Below, piece after piece: positions 8,967 through 18,346 of a DNA stretch of 64,000 nt. This stretch comes from Streptomyces noursei (lineage in GTDB: Bacteria; Actinomycetota; Actinomycetes; Streptomycetales; Streptomycetaceae). The position numbers and the translations under genes are program-made. The stretch lies in the NCBI RefSeq assembly GCF_016917755.1, contig NZ_CP070326.1, positions 1 through 64,000 of the forward strand, written 5' to 3'. Below the pieces are notes generated by a model that was given only the letters and a program-made list of their open reading frames with translations, was not told the origin of the DNA and ran no database searches. Position 1 is the stretch's first letter. The number at the start of each line of letters is the position of its first letter.

Positions 8967-9563
8967 TCACGCCGGGTACGGTTCGGCGGCCCGCGCGTTC
9001 TTCAACGCGCCTGCCCACCAGGACAGTTGGTCGAGCATGGACTTGGCGTAGCCGGCCGCCTGCGGGTCGTCCGGGCGGCCGTCCGTCCAGGCGGTGAAGT
9101 AGTTCGGGAAGGCCAGGCCGTCCCGAATGGTCACCGCGTGCAGCTCGGTCAGCACGTTCTCCAGGTGCAGCACGGCATGCCGGCCGCCGGCCGCGCCGCC
9201 GTAGCTCACGAAGGCGACCGGCTTGGCCGTCCACTGGGTGAAGTGCCAGTCGATGGCGGACTTCAGCGAGGCGGGGTAGCTGTGGTTGTACTCCGGCGTG
9301 ACGATCAGGACGGCGTCCGCGCCCTCCAGGGCCTCGGTCAGCCCGGCCATCCCGGCCGGGCGGGGGTAGTCGGCGCCCGCGAACTTCGGCGAGGCGGCGG
9401 GCAGGGCCAGCGGGAGGTCCACCTCGGCCAGGTCGACCACCTCCACCTCGAACCCGCCGTGTGCGACGGCCTGTTCGGCCACCCACGAGGACACCACCGG
9501 GCCGAACCGGCCCTCCCTGACGCTGCCGACGAGGATCACCAGCTTGTGCGTGTTCTTCTCCAT
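8967..9563 (-). CDS. NADPH-dependent FMN reductase family protein
   Basis: 198 residues with a flavodoxin-like fold. The phosphate-binding loop near the N-terminus reads VGSVREGRFG, and TPEYNHSYPASLKSAIDW (about residues 86-103) is the flavin-binding signature of the family, followed by FVSYGGAAGG. Members reduce FMN or quinones with NAD(P)H in the cytosol. It is the first gene of a two-gene operon with the aldo/keto reductase. A helix-turn-helix regulator is transcribed divergently 102 bp upstream and is the likely controller. Confidence 0.9.
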   Translation of the reverse strand: MEKNTHKLVILVGSVREGRFGPVVSSWVAEQAVAHGGFEVEVVDLAEVDLPLALPAASPKFAGADYPRPAGMAGLTEALEGADAVLIVTPEYNHSYPASLKSAIDWHFTQWTAKPVAFVSYGGAAGGRHAVLHLENVLTELHAVTIRDGLAFPNYFTAWTDGRPDDPQAAGYAKSMLDQLSWWAGALKNARAAEPYPA

Positions 9564-9665
9564 GGCCACCACCCTCGGCCCGCCCACCGGCCGCAACCAG
9601 ACCGTGCCCAGACTGGCCCCCGCAGGGCCACCCTCCGCGCTGCCACCGGCCGTTACGCTCGTCGC

Positions 9666-10502
9666 ATGGGCACACCACTGGGGGACTTCATCCGCGCCAA
9701 GCGCGACAGCATCCAGCCCGAGACGCTCGGCCTGCCCGACCACGGCCGCCGCCGCTCACCTGGACTGCGCCGCTCCGACCTGGCCGTCCGCGCCGGCATC
9801 AGCGTCGAGTACCTGACCCGGCTGGAGCAGGGCCGCGACCGCAACCCCTCACCCGCCGTGGTCCACGCGCTCGCAGACGCCCTCAGCCTCGACCCCGCCG
9901 AGCGCGGCCACCTGCACTACCTCGTGAAGATCACCGGCGGCGCCTGCGCCGGCCGCACCCGGCCCGCCCCGCCGCCCCGCGACGTCCGCCCGGCCGTCCG
10001 CCAGACCCTGCGCCTGCTCGAACCGGGCGTCGCCGCCGTCACCAACCGCCTCGGCGACATCCTCGCCCACACCAGCGGCTACGCCGCCGTCCTCGGCGCG
10101 GCCGGCCTGCTCGACGCCCCGGCTCCGAACCTCACCCGCTACGTCTTCACCGACCCCCGGTCCCGCACCCTCTTCCCCGACTGGGACGAGGTCGCCGACG
10201 AGCAAGCCTTCGACCTCTGGCTCGGCCCCTCGGCCGAGAACTCCGAGTGGCTCAGCACCGAACTCGCCCCCGTGGCCGGCCCCGAGTTCACCCGCCGCCT
10301 GGGCAACCACCGCGTCCCCCGCCGCGGCCCGCTCCGCCTCCAGCACCCATCCGGGCCCGAACTCCGCCTGCTGCGCGAGACCTTGGACCTCACCGCCGAC
10401 GCCCAGCAGCTCCTCGTCCTGCTCCCCGCCGACGAGGACACCGCAACCCACCTCGACCGGCTCACCCAGCCGGGCCCGGCCCACCTACGAGCGATCTCCT
10501 GA
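9666..10502 (+). CDS. Helix-turn-helix regulator with MmyB-like ligand-binding domain
   Basis: 278 residues. Residues 1-75 form an XRE-type helix-turn-helix (LRRSDLAVRAGISVEYLTRLEQGR, then NPSPAVVHALADAL). Residues about 100-270 match the MmyB-like (MLTR_LBD) domain, with VTNRLGDILAHTSGY, RYVFTDPRSRTLFPDW and a C-terminal LRLLRETLDL strand. This domain is reported to bind fatty-acid-like ligands in related proteins. It is divergent from the FMN reductase/aldo-keto reductase operon, the standard arrangement for this family, so it probably controls that operon. The ATG lies close to its promoter with no clear Shine-Dalgarno, so it may be leaderless. Confidence 0.88.
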   Translation: MGTPLGDFIRAKRDSIQPETLGLPDHGRRRSPGLRRSDLAVRAGISVEYLTRLEQGRDRNPSPAVVHALADALSLDPAERGHLHYLVKITGGACAGRTRPAPPPRDVRPAVRQTLRLLEPGVAAVTNRLGDILAHTSGYAAVLGAAGLLDAPAPNLTRYVFTDPRSRTLFPDWDEVADEQAFDLWLGPSAENSEWLSTELAPVAGPEFTRRLGNHRVPRRGPLRLQHPSGPELRLLRETLDLTADAQQLLVLLPADEDTATHLDRLTQPGPAHLRAIS

Positions 10503-10819
10503 ACGTGGCGAATTCGACCACCGGTCCACGGACGGCTTCCAGCCCTGTGTGGTCTCCACGACCAGGCAGGGCACATCGAGCGACATCGGGACCCACGACT
10601 CGATCGGCTGATTCCCCTGCGCGATGCCGGGCCCAGCAGGAGGTCGAATCCACGCTCTCCATCGACCAGTCGGTTCGACGTCCGGGTGGCGAACACCAGG
10701 CGCCGCCACGAGCCGGTTACCAGCTGTTGGTCGACCTCGGCGATGTCGCGGGGTGGCTGTCCGGCTGCTTCGAAATCGTTGGACGCCCATTGCGTGAGTC
10801 GGCGAGCATCCGCAGGTGA
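10503..10819 (-). pseudogene. Decayed coding stretch, unrecognised
   Basis: On the minus strand from 10819 the reading is coherent (LTQWASNDFEAAGQPPRDI, QQLVTGSWRRLVFATRT, NRLVDGERGFDLLLGP). It then shifts frame near 10640 to PIESWVPMSLDVPCLVV before ending near the MmyB-type gene. No start codon or known domain is visible. I interpret it as a fragment of a lost gene; alternatively it is chance antisense reading in GC-rich DNA. Confidence 0.3.
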
Positions 10820-11382
10820 CAGATGAAGCCGATTACTGGGGACCGTTCACGCGGAGCCCGAAGTGTGTACGTTTTGTCGAGCTGTCCGGCGGGGCGATGT
10901 CCGCTTTGCTCGATAGTGACCTGTCCGAAGCCAGCAGGGCGGCTGGGGTTTCGCTGACCGAGTACTTCGTGACCGACAGAGCACGGTGGCTATGGCAGTT
11001 CCGGCTCGACCAGATGGCCGCCGATCCCGGCCAGGCGCGGTGGATGGTGCGACAAGCGGTCGTCGGCGACAAGGGTCTTGTCGCCGGACATGCCGGGTTC
11101 CACGGACCGCCTGATGAGGTCGGCATGGTCGAGATCGGCTACTCCATTGCTCCCGACTTCCGTCGCCAGGGATATGCCCGAGCCGCGCTGATCGAGTTGC
11201 TCCGCCGGGCAGCGGCCGAACCCGCAGTCACGACTGTGCGGGCGACGATCAGCCCCGACAACGTGGCATCCCTGGCCACGATCTCGGGCTTCGGCTTCGT
11301 TGAAGTCGGAGAGCAGTGGGACGAGGAGGACGGTCGCGAACTCGTCTTCGAAGTTCCTGCCCGCCGGGTTCCACCCGCTTGA
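10816..11382 (+). CDS. GNAT-family N-acetyltransferase
   Basis: 188 residues. The acetyl-CoA pyrophosphate-binding motif A is RRQGYARAAL (about residues 115-124), followed by the typical SPDNVASLATISGFGF motif B. The N-terminal part (VRFVELSGGAM, SEASRAAGV, FVTDRARWLWQFRLDQMA) is characteristic of a Streptomyces subfamily of RimJ/RimL-like acetyltransferases acting on amino groups. GTG 10816 is the first usable start. A small hairpin follows the stop. Substrate unknown. Confidence 0.85.
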   Translation: MTDEADYWGPFTRSPKCVRFVELSGGAMSALLDSDLSEASRAAGVSLTEYFVTDRARWLWQFRLDQMAADPGQARWMVRQAVVGDKGLVAGHAGFHGPPDEVGMVEIGYSIAPDFRRQGYARAALIELLRRAAAEPAVTTVRATISPDNVASLATISGFGFVEVGEQWDEEDGRELVFEVPARRVPPA

Positions 11383-11404
11383 TGCGAAGGTTCACGGCAT
11401 AACT

Positions 11405-11426
11405 CGCCTGCAGGGCTGAGCAGGCG
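11405..11426 (+). terminator. Short hairpin after the GNAT gene
   Basis: CGCCTG and CAGGCG arms with a 10-nt loop, 23 bp after the acetyltransferase stop. The 6-bp stem is weak and there is no T-run. Confidence 0.3.
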
Positions 11427-11529
11427 GGGACAGCTGCCCGCCCACTGGGAGTCCAAGCAGGCCAGACCGACCCACACCATCGACTTGGGAAGGTAGAACG
11501 ACTTAGTCTCGGCCTGCGGCCTTGATCCG

Positions 11530-12465
11530 TTCACCTGGCTCCTCCCGGGAACTCCGGTTGACCACCAAACAAGATCCGAGCAACCCGCCCCCTTCGCTCC
11601 ACCTCCATTACAGGAGCTTCGTCACTACCACGAGGCGGTCCGTCCCCCTGCCACGCATCGGTACTCTGCCCCTCACGGTTTCAGCTGTTTGGGGTTCTCC
11701 CTTATCACCAACTGGCCCTCAACAAAGGCCAGCTGACTGCATCGCGGCGAGGGGTTCCCACGTTCCGCACTGGTGCCTGTCACCGAGCTCGCGCCACCTT
11801 CATGCCGGGCCGCCACCTGGCCAGGAATACAGGAACCCGCCAGACTCGTCCCGGGGCAACAACTGGACCCCAGTTTCGGCAACCACTCATACGCTTACGA
11901 CACTTCAGCAGTGGTTCACTCGCGTTCGCCTTCTCGGCACACACCTGACGCATCTCGTGCGCCTTTTCCGCAGTGCTCATCACCCCGGCTCATTCACCGG
12001 AGCAACCTACGGCGGTTTGAGACCTCCCCCTGCATGGGCGGTCCCGGAGGGCCTACCTCCATCACCAGTGCAGCATCATGTCGGAAGATTTCTTCCACAT
12101 CGAAACCTCCCGTTGTGTTCGTGGCGCACAGTCGTCGGCGTATCGCACCAGACGGTGGTTCGGCAGCCCCTTGCGGCGTCGGGCTTGCCGACGTGCTCCG
12201 GGGTTCATCTCGGTGCTCCGGATCCGCGAGAAATGCCGGTCCAGAACGGAGAGATAGATGTTGGCCAACAGAGGGGAGGCGACTCCTCCTTGTGGAGTGC
12301 CCGCGAGGGTCTCCGCGCATCCACCGTGCAGCTCGACAACTCCACCCGCACAAACACCTTGACCAGCCGCAGGACCTTGCGGTCCTTGATGCGCTCGGCC
12401 ACCAGGTCCATCAGGACGTGATCGTCGACGTTTTGGGATTCGGCCCCCGCGTACGGCCGATGCTC
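11530..12465 (-). pseudogene. Degenerate group II intron with reverse-transcriptase remnant
   Basis: On the minus strand just after the GNAT stop, the reading LMDLVAERIKDRKVLRLVKVF matches the RT fingers/palm of group II maturases. In other frames it continues with LANIYLSVLDRHF and GLPNHRLVRYADD, the latter holding the catalytic YADD box. Several frameshifts and a deletion remove the rest. Downstream DNA to about 11530 has no own gene and probably represents the 3' intron RNA domains, but I could not fold a convincing domain V there. It is a different intron from the intact one at 30543-32717. Confidence 0.55.
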
Positions 12466-12470
12466 CTGCT

Positions 12471-13100
12471 TCAGGGCCGGTAGACGCACTCCGCCAGCGT
12501 CGTGTGCTTCTTCCAGCCCAGCGTCTCGTACAGCGCGCGCCCGGCGTCGGTCGCGCCGAGAACGCCGAGGACAGCGCCCGTCTCCAGGGCTCGGTCGGCG
12601 AGCGTACGCATCACGAAGTTGCCCAGCCCGCGCCGCCGATGGGCCTCCTCGGTCACCACCCGATCCACAACCACGGCCTCCCCGAGGGATGCCATCTGCC
12701 CCTGGGCCGCCTGCTCGCCCGCCGCATCCAGCACCCGAACGTAGGTGACGGCCCCAATGGTCTCCACGGTCGCGGTGTACCCCTGGGGCGCGACCGGGTC
12801 CGTGGCCATCAGGTCAACGGCCATCAGATGGCCGATCTCCTCCATCACCCACCCCTGGGACAGCCAGGACTCGATCTCCTCCGGCTCCGCGGGCGTCTTC
12901 ATCCAAGTCCGCGGCACGGACACCGAGGCCGCGGCGCTGCGAACCAACGGCTCCTCGGCCTTGGGCAGGACATGGCGCCCCACTTCGTCGGGGTTGCCGG
13001 CCACCTCGATATAGAACCCCCAGGGCTTCTCGACAGGCGGGGGCGTCCGCCTGGACACGGCCCAGCCCGCCGCCCAAGTCCTGACTATGTCCGCAACCAT
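12471..13100 (-). CDS. GNAT-family N-acetyltransferase
   Basis: 209 residues. The first 70 residues have no clear domain. The C-terminal half has the GNAT core: TYVRVLDAAGEQA, then VVVDRVVTEEAHRRRGLGNFVMRTLA (motif A) and ATDAGRALYETLGWKKHT. ATG 13100 is preceded by GGGAGGG. The stop at 12471 abuts the intron remnant, so the C-terminal residues CVYRP may be native or created by that insertion. Substrate unknown. Confidence 0.8.
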   Translation of the reverse strand: MVADIVRTWAAGWAVSRRTPPPVEKPWGFYIEVAGNPDEVGRHVLPKAEEPLVRSAAASVSVPRTWMKTPAEPEEIESWLSQGWVMEEIGHLMAVDLMATDPVAPQGYTATVETIGAVTYVRVLDAAGEQAAQGQMASLGEAVVVDRVVTEEAHRRRGLGNFVMRTLADRALETGAVLGVLGATDAGRALYETLGWKKHTTLAECVYRP

Positions 13101-13589
13101 CAAGCCCTCCCGAAGCTATGGCCGCACCAACGGCCAGGTAATAGGCAGCAGTCGGGATCACACATTACGTCGCCATGAAGTCCGCGGCATCCGTTTTACC
13201 GGGATGCGGCTCCTGAAGGGCAGTCGCGAAAGATCACACACAGCAGAACCGCCGCCAGCCAGCAGCCATTACGAGGACCCCACCGCCCTACCCACCGGCA
13301 GCCCCGCAGGCACCCTGGACTGCGCCAGCAGCCTCAACCCAGCCGACCCCAACGTCTGAACCCGGCACCGCACACGAGACAGCCTCAGGCGTCAATCCCC
13401 GAAGGACTTACGGAACCGACCACTTGGCTTGCCAACGGCGGGATGGACGTCCGCGCCGGCAAACACCCTGCGCCCGGGCCCGGGACCTGGCGCCGGGAAG
13501 GCCCCGACCCAGCGGTGGCGCCGGCGAGGAACGCGTTGAGGTACGAGATCAGTGGGGGCAGGTACGCGTCCTCAAAGCACCTTGGGAGC
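13101..13589. other. Intergenic stretch, nothing recognised
   Basis: 490 bp between the divergent side of the GNAT gene and the 3' end of the frameshifted gene at 13590. No domain, strong hairpin or repeat was seen. Confidence 0.4.
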
Positions 13590-14491
13590 TTAAGGGGCGG
13601 GTTGGACGTTGGTGACTGCCAGAAACGCTCCCGAAAGGTGCTGAGGGTCACCGTGGATCAACTCCACCGTGTAGTTGACGACCCGGACCCGGTAATACTC
13701 CCCCGCCCTGCTGTCGTTGGGGCAGGTGAAGTCCAGGAGCGCGCCGCCGTTGTCGGGCTTGATCCACCCGTGGGGCGATCCCTTGGAACAGCCGACGAGC
13801 ACGGTGCCCCGAGTGGACTCCAGGGCAAGCTGCGGGGCCGGGCAGTCGTAAGCGTGGTCGTAGTTGCAGCCGAGGCGGGGCCGGAGCGTGGGTAGAGCGT
13901 GAAGGGCTGCCCGTGGTCGTCGACGATCGTGGTGCCGTGGCGTCCGGCGCACAGCCAGTCGATCTCGAGGTGCCACAGGATCTCGTCGCCGCCGGCAGCG
14001 GGCGCGAGGATGAACTCCTCGACATCGGTGGCACTCACCGAGAAGGGGAAATCCGCCTCCTCGGCCCGCAACTGGGGCGTGGCCTCGTTGAGGTCGGTGC
14101 TGAAATGCCGCGGCGTCATCCTGCGGAAGGTGGGGATGGTGATGAGGCCATGGCATGCTCGGCGGGCGGGACGACGGGACAGGACCACCGGGCGCATCCC
14201 TCGCAGAATCACCGCCCGCCCGGTCAGGCTGCTCTCCACGGTGACCCGGAAGGAGCCCTCACGGACCATCACCTCGGGCGGGTCCGCATCCACCAGGACC
14301 GTCTGCTCGTCGTAGGGGTCGCGCTGGCCCGAGCGGTCCACGGTGACGATGAGCGGGCTCTCGGTGTCCGCGAGGCCCTCACCCGACAGGTGGAGGTGCA
14401 CCCCGCCGCTGATCGCCCCCGCTTGTACGACGGCTCCCTGCCCCCCTCCGTTCACCTGGTTCTCGATGTTCCCGGCCTGTCCGTCGCTCAT
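13590..14491 (-). pseudogene. Conserved hypothetical protein with one frameshift
   Basis: The N-terminus MSDGQAGNIENQVNG with a following Gly/Ala/Val-rich stretch (QAGAISGGVHLHL) resembles the low-complexity leaders of several actinobacterial effector and immunity-like proteins. The body reads FRVTVESSLTGRAVILRGMR, then FPFSVSATDVEEF and LEIDWLCAGRHGTT. Near 13885, after GQPFTLYP, the sensible frame changes and the rest (GCNYDHAYDCPAPQL, YYRVRVVNYTVELIHG) runs to 13590. The two parts give about 300 residues. One base is enough to explain the shift, so a sequencing error is possible. Function unknown. Confidence 0.6.
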
Positions 14492-14927
14492 CCATCCCCC
14501 TGCCGTGACCGGACCTCACCCCCATCGCGAGATCCCACCCAACTGTGCTGCGTCCACCGACAGTTCACCATTCTCGGCCTCGGTCGTCACTCCCACGGCG
14601 GACAGACACCGTACCGCCGCGGAGCCGGAGGGCGACCCTCCCGTCCCGGGTAGCCGATTCAGGCGCCTGGCAACCGCCGCGACCCGCCCGGGGCAGCTGC
14701 TCCCGAGCGCGGCAGCGCTCCGGCCGACCCGTTGGCGTCCGCGGATGCGTCTGTACCTGTCGTCCTTCCGGATCAGCCCGTGTGAGCCCCCTCAGTGAGG
14801 CAGCACTCAAACTGGTGCAGGTGCAGGTGCATGCCTGGGGCCAGGGAGAGGCACCGGGCCTGGGGCGTCGACTGTCAGAGCAGGGCCTAGAGTCGGTGAC
14901 GCACCGTCGTAAGCAGCAGGAGGTCCC
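14492..14927. other. Divergent intergenic region, nothing recognised
   Basis: 435 bp between two divergent genes. It should carry both promoters, but no convincing -10/-35 pair or palindrome was picked out. Confidence 0.4.
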
Positions 14928-15881
14928 GTGCCGTCAAGACAACCTCAACACCGCACCGTTCAGGGCCAGCCCACCCGGCCTCGGCCGCTGGCGCCGATCC
15001 CCTTCGACGTCGAGGCAGTCTTTCCGGAGTTGACGGGTACGGCCCGCGAGGCCACCCTCCTCTACCCCAGGGCCGGGCAGCCGGGCCCAGGGGACAGCTC
15101 CCTGGGCGGGCCACTGCTGTGGCCGGCGGACGAGCCTTGGCCGATGTGCACCGAACCGGACCACTACAAGCCGCTCAGCGCGCCCGTCGGGGCCGAGCCG
15201 GTCGCGATGGTCCCGGTGGTCCAGCTCTACGCGCGGGACGTGCCCGGCCTCGTCTTCCCCGCCGGCACCGACCTGTTGCAGATCCTGTGGTGCCCGCTCA
15301 TTCACGAGGACGACGCGTCTGCGGCCAACCCCCGGCTGACCTGGCGCAGCACAGCGCTGACTGCTGCCCGCGCCGCCGTCGGGGAACCCCCTCGCCCGCA
15401 CACCGCGGACGAGGAGTTCCTGCCCCGCCCGTGCACGGTCTCCCCCACACCGGCAGTGGAATACCCGAACTGGGACCTGCCGGAGGGACTCGGCGAGCTG
15501 CTCGGCCAGCGGTTCGAGGACCTGAAGGAGAAACAGGGCTACGACTACTTCGACGTGGCCACCACGCAGCAGAGCAAAGTCGGCGGCTATCCCGGATGGA
15601 CCCAGTCGCCCAACTGGCCCGACTGCACAGGATGCGGCACCCGCATGGAACACCTGCTCAGCATCACCGCAACCGAACCAAGCACAGGCCGTTGGCTCCC
15701 CCTGGACGACCGGGACCCCCGCCAGGACGAGGCCCCGGTCCCCTCCTGGCAAGCCGAAGCGGACCCTACCGTCCTCGATACGTTCGGACACGGCATGGAC
15801 CTGGGCGACCTCGGCGGACTGTACTTCTTCACCTGCCGCACCTGCCCCCACACCCCCTACACCCACCGCTTCGACTGCTGA
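14928..15881 (+). CDS. DUF1963-domain protein (YwqG-like)
   Basis: 317 residues, soluble. The DUF1963 pattern is clear: SSLGGPLLWPADEPWP near residue 65, VQLYARDVPGLVFPAGTDLLQ in the middle, SKVGGYPGWTQSP near 220, then CTGCGTRMEHLLS and DLGGLYFFTCRTCPHTP at the end. The four C-terminal cysteines in two CxxC pairs could bind zinc. GTG 14928 has CAGGAGGT 4 nt upstream. The molecular role of the family is not established. Confidence 0.85.
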   Translation: MPSRQPQHRTVQGQPTRPRPLAPIPFDVEAVFPELTGTAREATLLYPRAGQPGPGDSSLGGPLLWPADEPWPMCTEPDHYKPLSAPVGAEPVAMVPVVQLYARDVPGLVFPAGTDLLQILWCPLIHEDDASAANPRLTWRSTALTAARAAVGEPPRPHTADEEFLPRPCTVSPTPAVEYPNWDLPEGLGELLGQRFEDLKEKQGYDYFDVATTQQSKVGGYPGWTQSPNWPDCTGCGTRMEHLLSITATEPSTGRWLPLDDRDPRQDEAPVPSWQAEADPTVLDTFGHGMDLGDLGGLYFFTCRTCPHTPYTHRFDC

Positions 15882-16371
15882 ACCCAACCCGGCCGCTCCA
15901 GCCATGCCTCGGTCAACTACCCGGGCTGATCAGCACCGGTCCGGCCAGTTCCCAGCCTCCAGGCCGAACTGCGCCAAAGCCCGCCTCGGCCGCCTCACCG
16001 CCGTCCTGGCACAGATGACCGTCATGAGGGAAACAACCACGACCGCGCCCTCCGCCGAGGAGCTGCCCCCCATGCGGCAACTACTGGACACCATCGCGCC
16101 CCACCGTGAAGGATCAGCCCCCGCACCCCGATAGCGCCACACCACACGGTGACACCCGCCGAACGCGAACGCTCCGCCTCATCAGTGCCGGCATCCATCT
16201 CGGCGAGGTCAGCCGGGGCGGATACCGACTCATGGACAACAGCAGACGTGGACAACGACAGAGTTGAATACGACCTGGTGCAAGGGGCGAAAGGGCCACC
16301 GGCCGAGAACGTCGTAGTCCTCGAACAGTAGCTTCGAGGCGGCGGCCGGGGGCCTTCGTCGCCGGCGTCGA
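15882..16371. other. Convergent intergenic stretch, nothing recognised
   Basis: 490 bp between convergent genes. Short open frames only; none has a domain. It ends at the terminator hairpin at 16372. Confidence 0.4.
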
Positions 16372-16404
16372 GGAGCCCCCTCCCGTAGGGCTCGTGGGGG
16401 CTCC
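16372..16404 (-). terminator. Terminator hairpin of the secreted protease gene
   Basis: GGAGCCCCC (16372-16380) pairs with GGGGGCTCC (16396-16404), a 9-bp perfect stem 18 bp beyond the protease stop. Confidence 0.6.
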
Positions 16405-16421
16405 TTCGGACGTTACGGCCG

Positions 16422-17330
16422 TTACGGGTTGGGGGTCACCTCGAAGCCCGCGCCATAGATGTCGTGCTCGGGGTCGGCGGCCTCGCGGGTGCGCAGGTCG
16501 GCGAGGATGTTCGCCGAGCTGGTGTAGTTGAAGGGCGGCAACTGGAGGGTGATCGCCTTGGTGATTCCGGCCCAGGGGCCGGCCGCCTGGAACTTGTTGG
16601 CCTGGGAGGGGAGATCGGTTCCCGGAACGTGCCAGATGACCGGGCCGCCCGAGTCACCCGCCTTGTTCACGGCCGGTGCCCGGTAGATGCCGTTGTCGTT
16701 GTTCATGACGGTGCCGTACCACGTCCCGGTCTGCCCCGACGTGATGATCTCGTTGTTGCCGGTCGTCAGCAGGCGCTCGGTGTCGAGCGCTGGCTTCATC
16801 GCGTTCGGACTGACCGGCCCTTGGGGGTACTTCAGCACTCCGGTCTGCTTGAGGTGCGGCCCCTGGGAGGAGAGCGTCACCTGCGGCAGCAGCTCGATGA
16901 CCATGTAGTCCTTGGTGGCGTGGCCGGTCTGCGAACCCTCGGGGTCCTTGAAGTAGCGGACATAGCCGATCGGGCCGTACTTCGTGTCGTTGCGGTCGAC
17001 GACGGGGATGATGTTGTCCGGGATCTCGTGGTCGGCGTACTTCCCCGACTTGTCGCGGATGCAGTGGCCGGCCGAGATGGCTATCTTGCGCTGGTGGTCG
17101 TCGGTTCCCACGGCCCCGATGGTGCAGAAGAGATCGGTCGAGTTCGGGGGGAACGCGATCTGCATGCCGTTGTAGATGCGTTTGGTCTGCTGAGCATGGC
17201 CGGAAGGCGCGGCGGCGTGTGCGGTGGCTGCGGTGGCGCCCAGGGAGCCGGTGAGCGCCAGGGCCGCTACGAGGCCCGGTAATGCCCTGGCCTTGCTGGT
17301 CTTGCTGGTCTTGCTGGTCTTGCTGGTCAC
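16422..17330 (-). CDS. Secreted trypsin-like serine protease
   Basis: 302 residues. The start GTG 17330 (after AAGGGAACG) gives four Thr-Ser-Lys repeats, then a Sec signal peptide (LPGLVAALALTGSLGATAAT, cleavage near AHA-AAP). The S1-type triad is visible: His in ISAGHC, Asp in the TKDYMVIELL segment and Ser in KAGDSGGPVIW. A Cys pair (LFCTI and AGHC) could form the conserved disulfide near the active-site His. Family members act outside the cell on proteins; specificity is not predictable. A terminator follows. The repeated basic N-region comes from a 9-bp tandem repeat at 17292-17327. Confidence 0.88.
   Translation of the reverse strand: MTSKTSKTSKTSKARALPGLVAALALTGSLGATAATAHAAAPSGHAQQTKRIYNGMQIAFPPNSTDLFCTIGAVGTDDHQRKIAISAGHCIRDKSGKYADHEIPDNIIPVVDRNDTKYGPIGYVRYFKDPEGSQTGHATKDYMVIELLPQVTLSSQGPHLKQTGVLKYPQGPVSPNAMKPALDTERLLTTGNNEIITSGQTGTWYGTVMNNDNGIYRAPAVNKAGDSGGPVIWHVPGTDLPSQANKFQAAGPWAGITKAITLQLPPFNYTSSANILADLRTREAADPEHDIYGAGFEVTPNP
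17292..17327 (-). repeat. Four tandem 9-bp repeats encoding Thr-Ser-Lys
   Basis: CTTGCTGGT is repeated four times without variation on the + strand. On the coding strand it gives (TSK)4 immediately after the start codon of the secreted protease, lengthening the positive n-region of the signal peptide. Copy number could vary by slippage without breaking the frame. Confidence 0.85.
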
Positions 17331-18346
17331 GTGTCGTTCCCTTCTTGCTGGTGGATGGCCCGCCGCCATCCTGAACGACCGGCATGAAAGACCGATGTAA
17401 TCGACGTGGCCGGCGTAAGCGCGCGCCGGGCCTCGGCAATGCTACGGCCGCCGTGAGGCCGCGGCGAGCCAAGCACATACGACAACGGTCCACGGCCGCA
17501 GACCGGCCGCCGGCACCCAGACAACCGAACAGCGACAGCATTCGGCGCACGACCACCCGGCAACCAGGCGGCACGTCCACAACCGACGGCCGGCGGGCGG
17601 CCGGTGCCGACCGTCGCAGCGACTGCGGACCACCCGGCGACGGCAAGCTCCGGGCGCCCCAGCCCGCAGCCGTACTGCGCAGCGCGAGGGCAACCAGCGC
17701 CGCCAGGGGCGGGCCGGCCGAGAGCGCGCCGGGCAGCGAGCGGCGGTCGCGGGCGGCGAGGTAGAACGCGCCGAACTCCGGCCAGACGAGAGCAGCGAAG
17801 ACCTGGGAGACGCCGGCGGTCCAGGCCGGGGCGACCGCGCCGAAGCGGTGCAGCACAGTGGCGTGGGCACCGGCGCCCTCGTCCTCGGCCGCCGCCAACG
17901 CGGCGGCCGCCGCAAGCGGGCTGGCAGCGGCAGCGGCAGCGGCAGCGGCAGCGGCAGCGGCGGTCAACTCCAGGAGGCCCTCATCGCCGAGCACGGCGGT
18001 GCGCTTGAGGGGCACCCGAAGGTCGGGGCGCAGGAGCGACCCGGCCAGCTGGAGTCGGCGCACCGCAGCCAGCAGCAAGGCAAAGCCGGCCAGCAACGTC
18101 TCGGCAACACCTGGGACAATCCCACACCCGCAGCCAGGACGCGAGCGGTACCACGATGCCGTCGACCCTACCGGCGCGGTTCAGGAGCCTTGGATGACGT
18201 CTGTGCTTCCTACGGCCTCGACCGATCCCGTAACTCCGATAGCCGAGTACGAGATCAGCCGAAGACCACGGCAATCTGTGCAGCAGTCGTCACTGTGAGC
18301 GATCAAGGCGAACGATCAATTCGTATCGCGGGATGGCGAGTTGAAC
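17331..18346. other. Intergenic DNA with a poly-alanine frame
   Basis: About 1 kb between two minus-strand secreted-protein genes. A minus-strand frame around 17442-18096 is hydrophobic and Ala-rich (including LVWPEFGAFYLAARDRRSLPG) and could be a decayed membrane protein, but there is no recognised domain and no clear start. It contains a hexanucleotide repeat at 17923-17958. Confidence 0.3.
17923..17958. repeat. Six tandem GGCAGC hexanucleotides
   Basis: Perfect (GGCAGC)6 followed by a partial copy; on the minus strand it reads as poly-alanine. Simple repeat, prone to slippage. Confidence 0.85.

Noticed and set aside
7987..9678. 563-residue minus-strand open frame joining two genes
   Set aside because: Only the last 322 residues are the aldo/keto reductase; the first part is an off-frame reading of the FMN reductase gene. 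The true start is ATG 8955.
16654..18096. 480-residue minus-strand frame with poly-alanine
   Set aside because: Its C-terminal third is an off-frame reading of the protease gene, and the alanine run comes from a simple repeat. A decayed membrane protein in the middle cannot be excluded, so it is only mentioned under the intergenic region.
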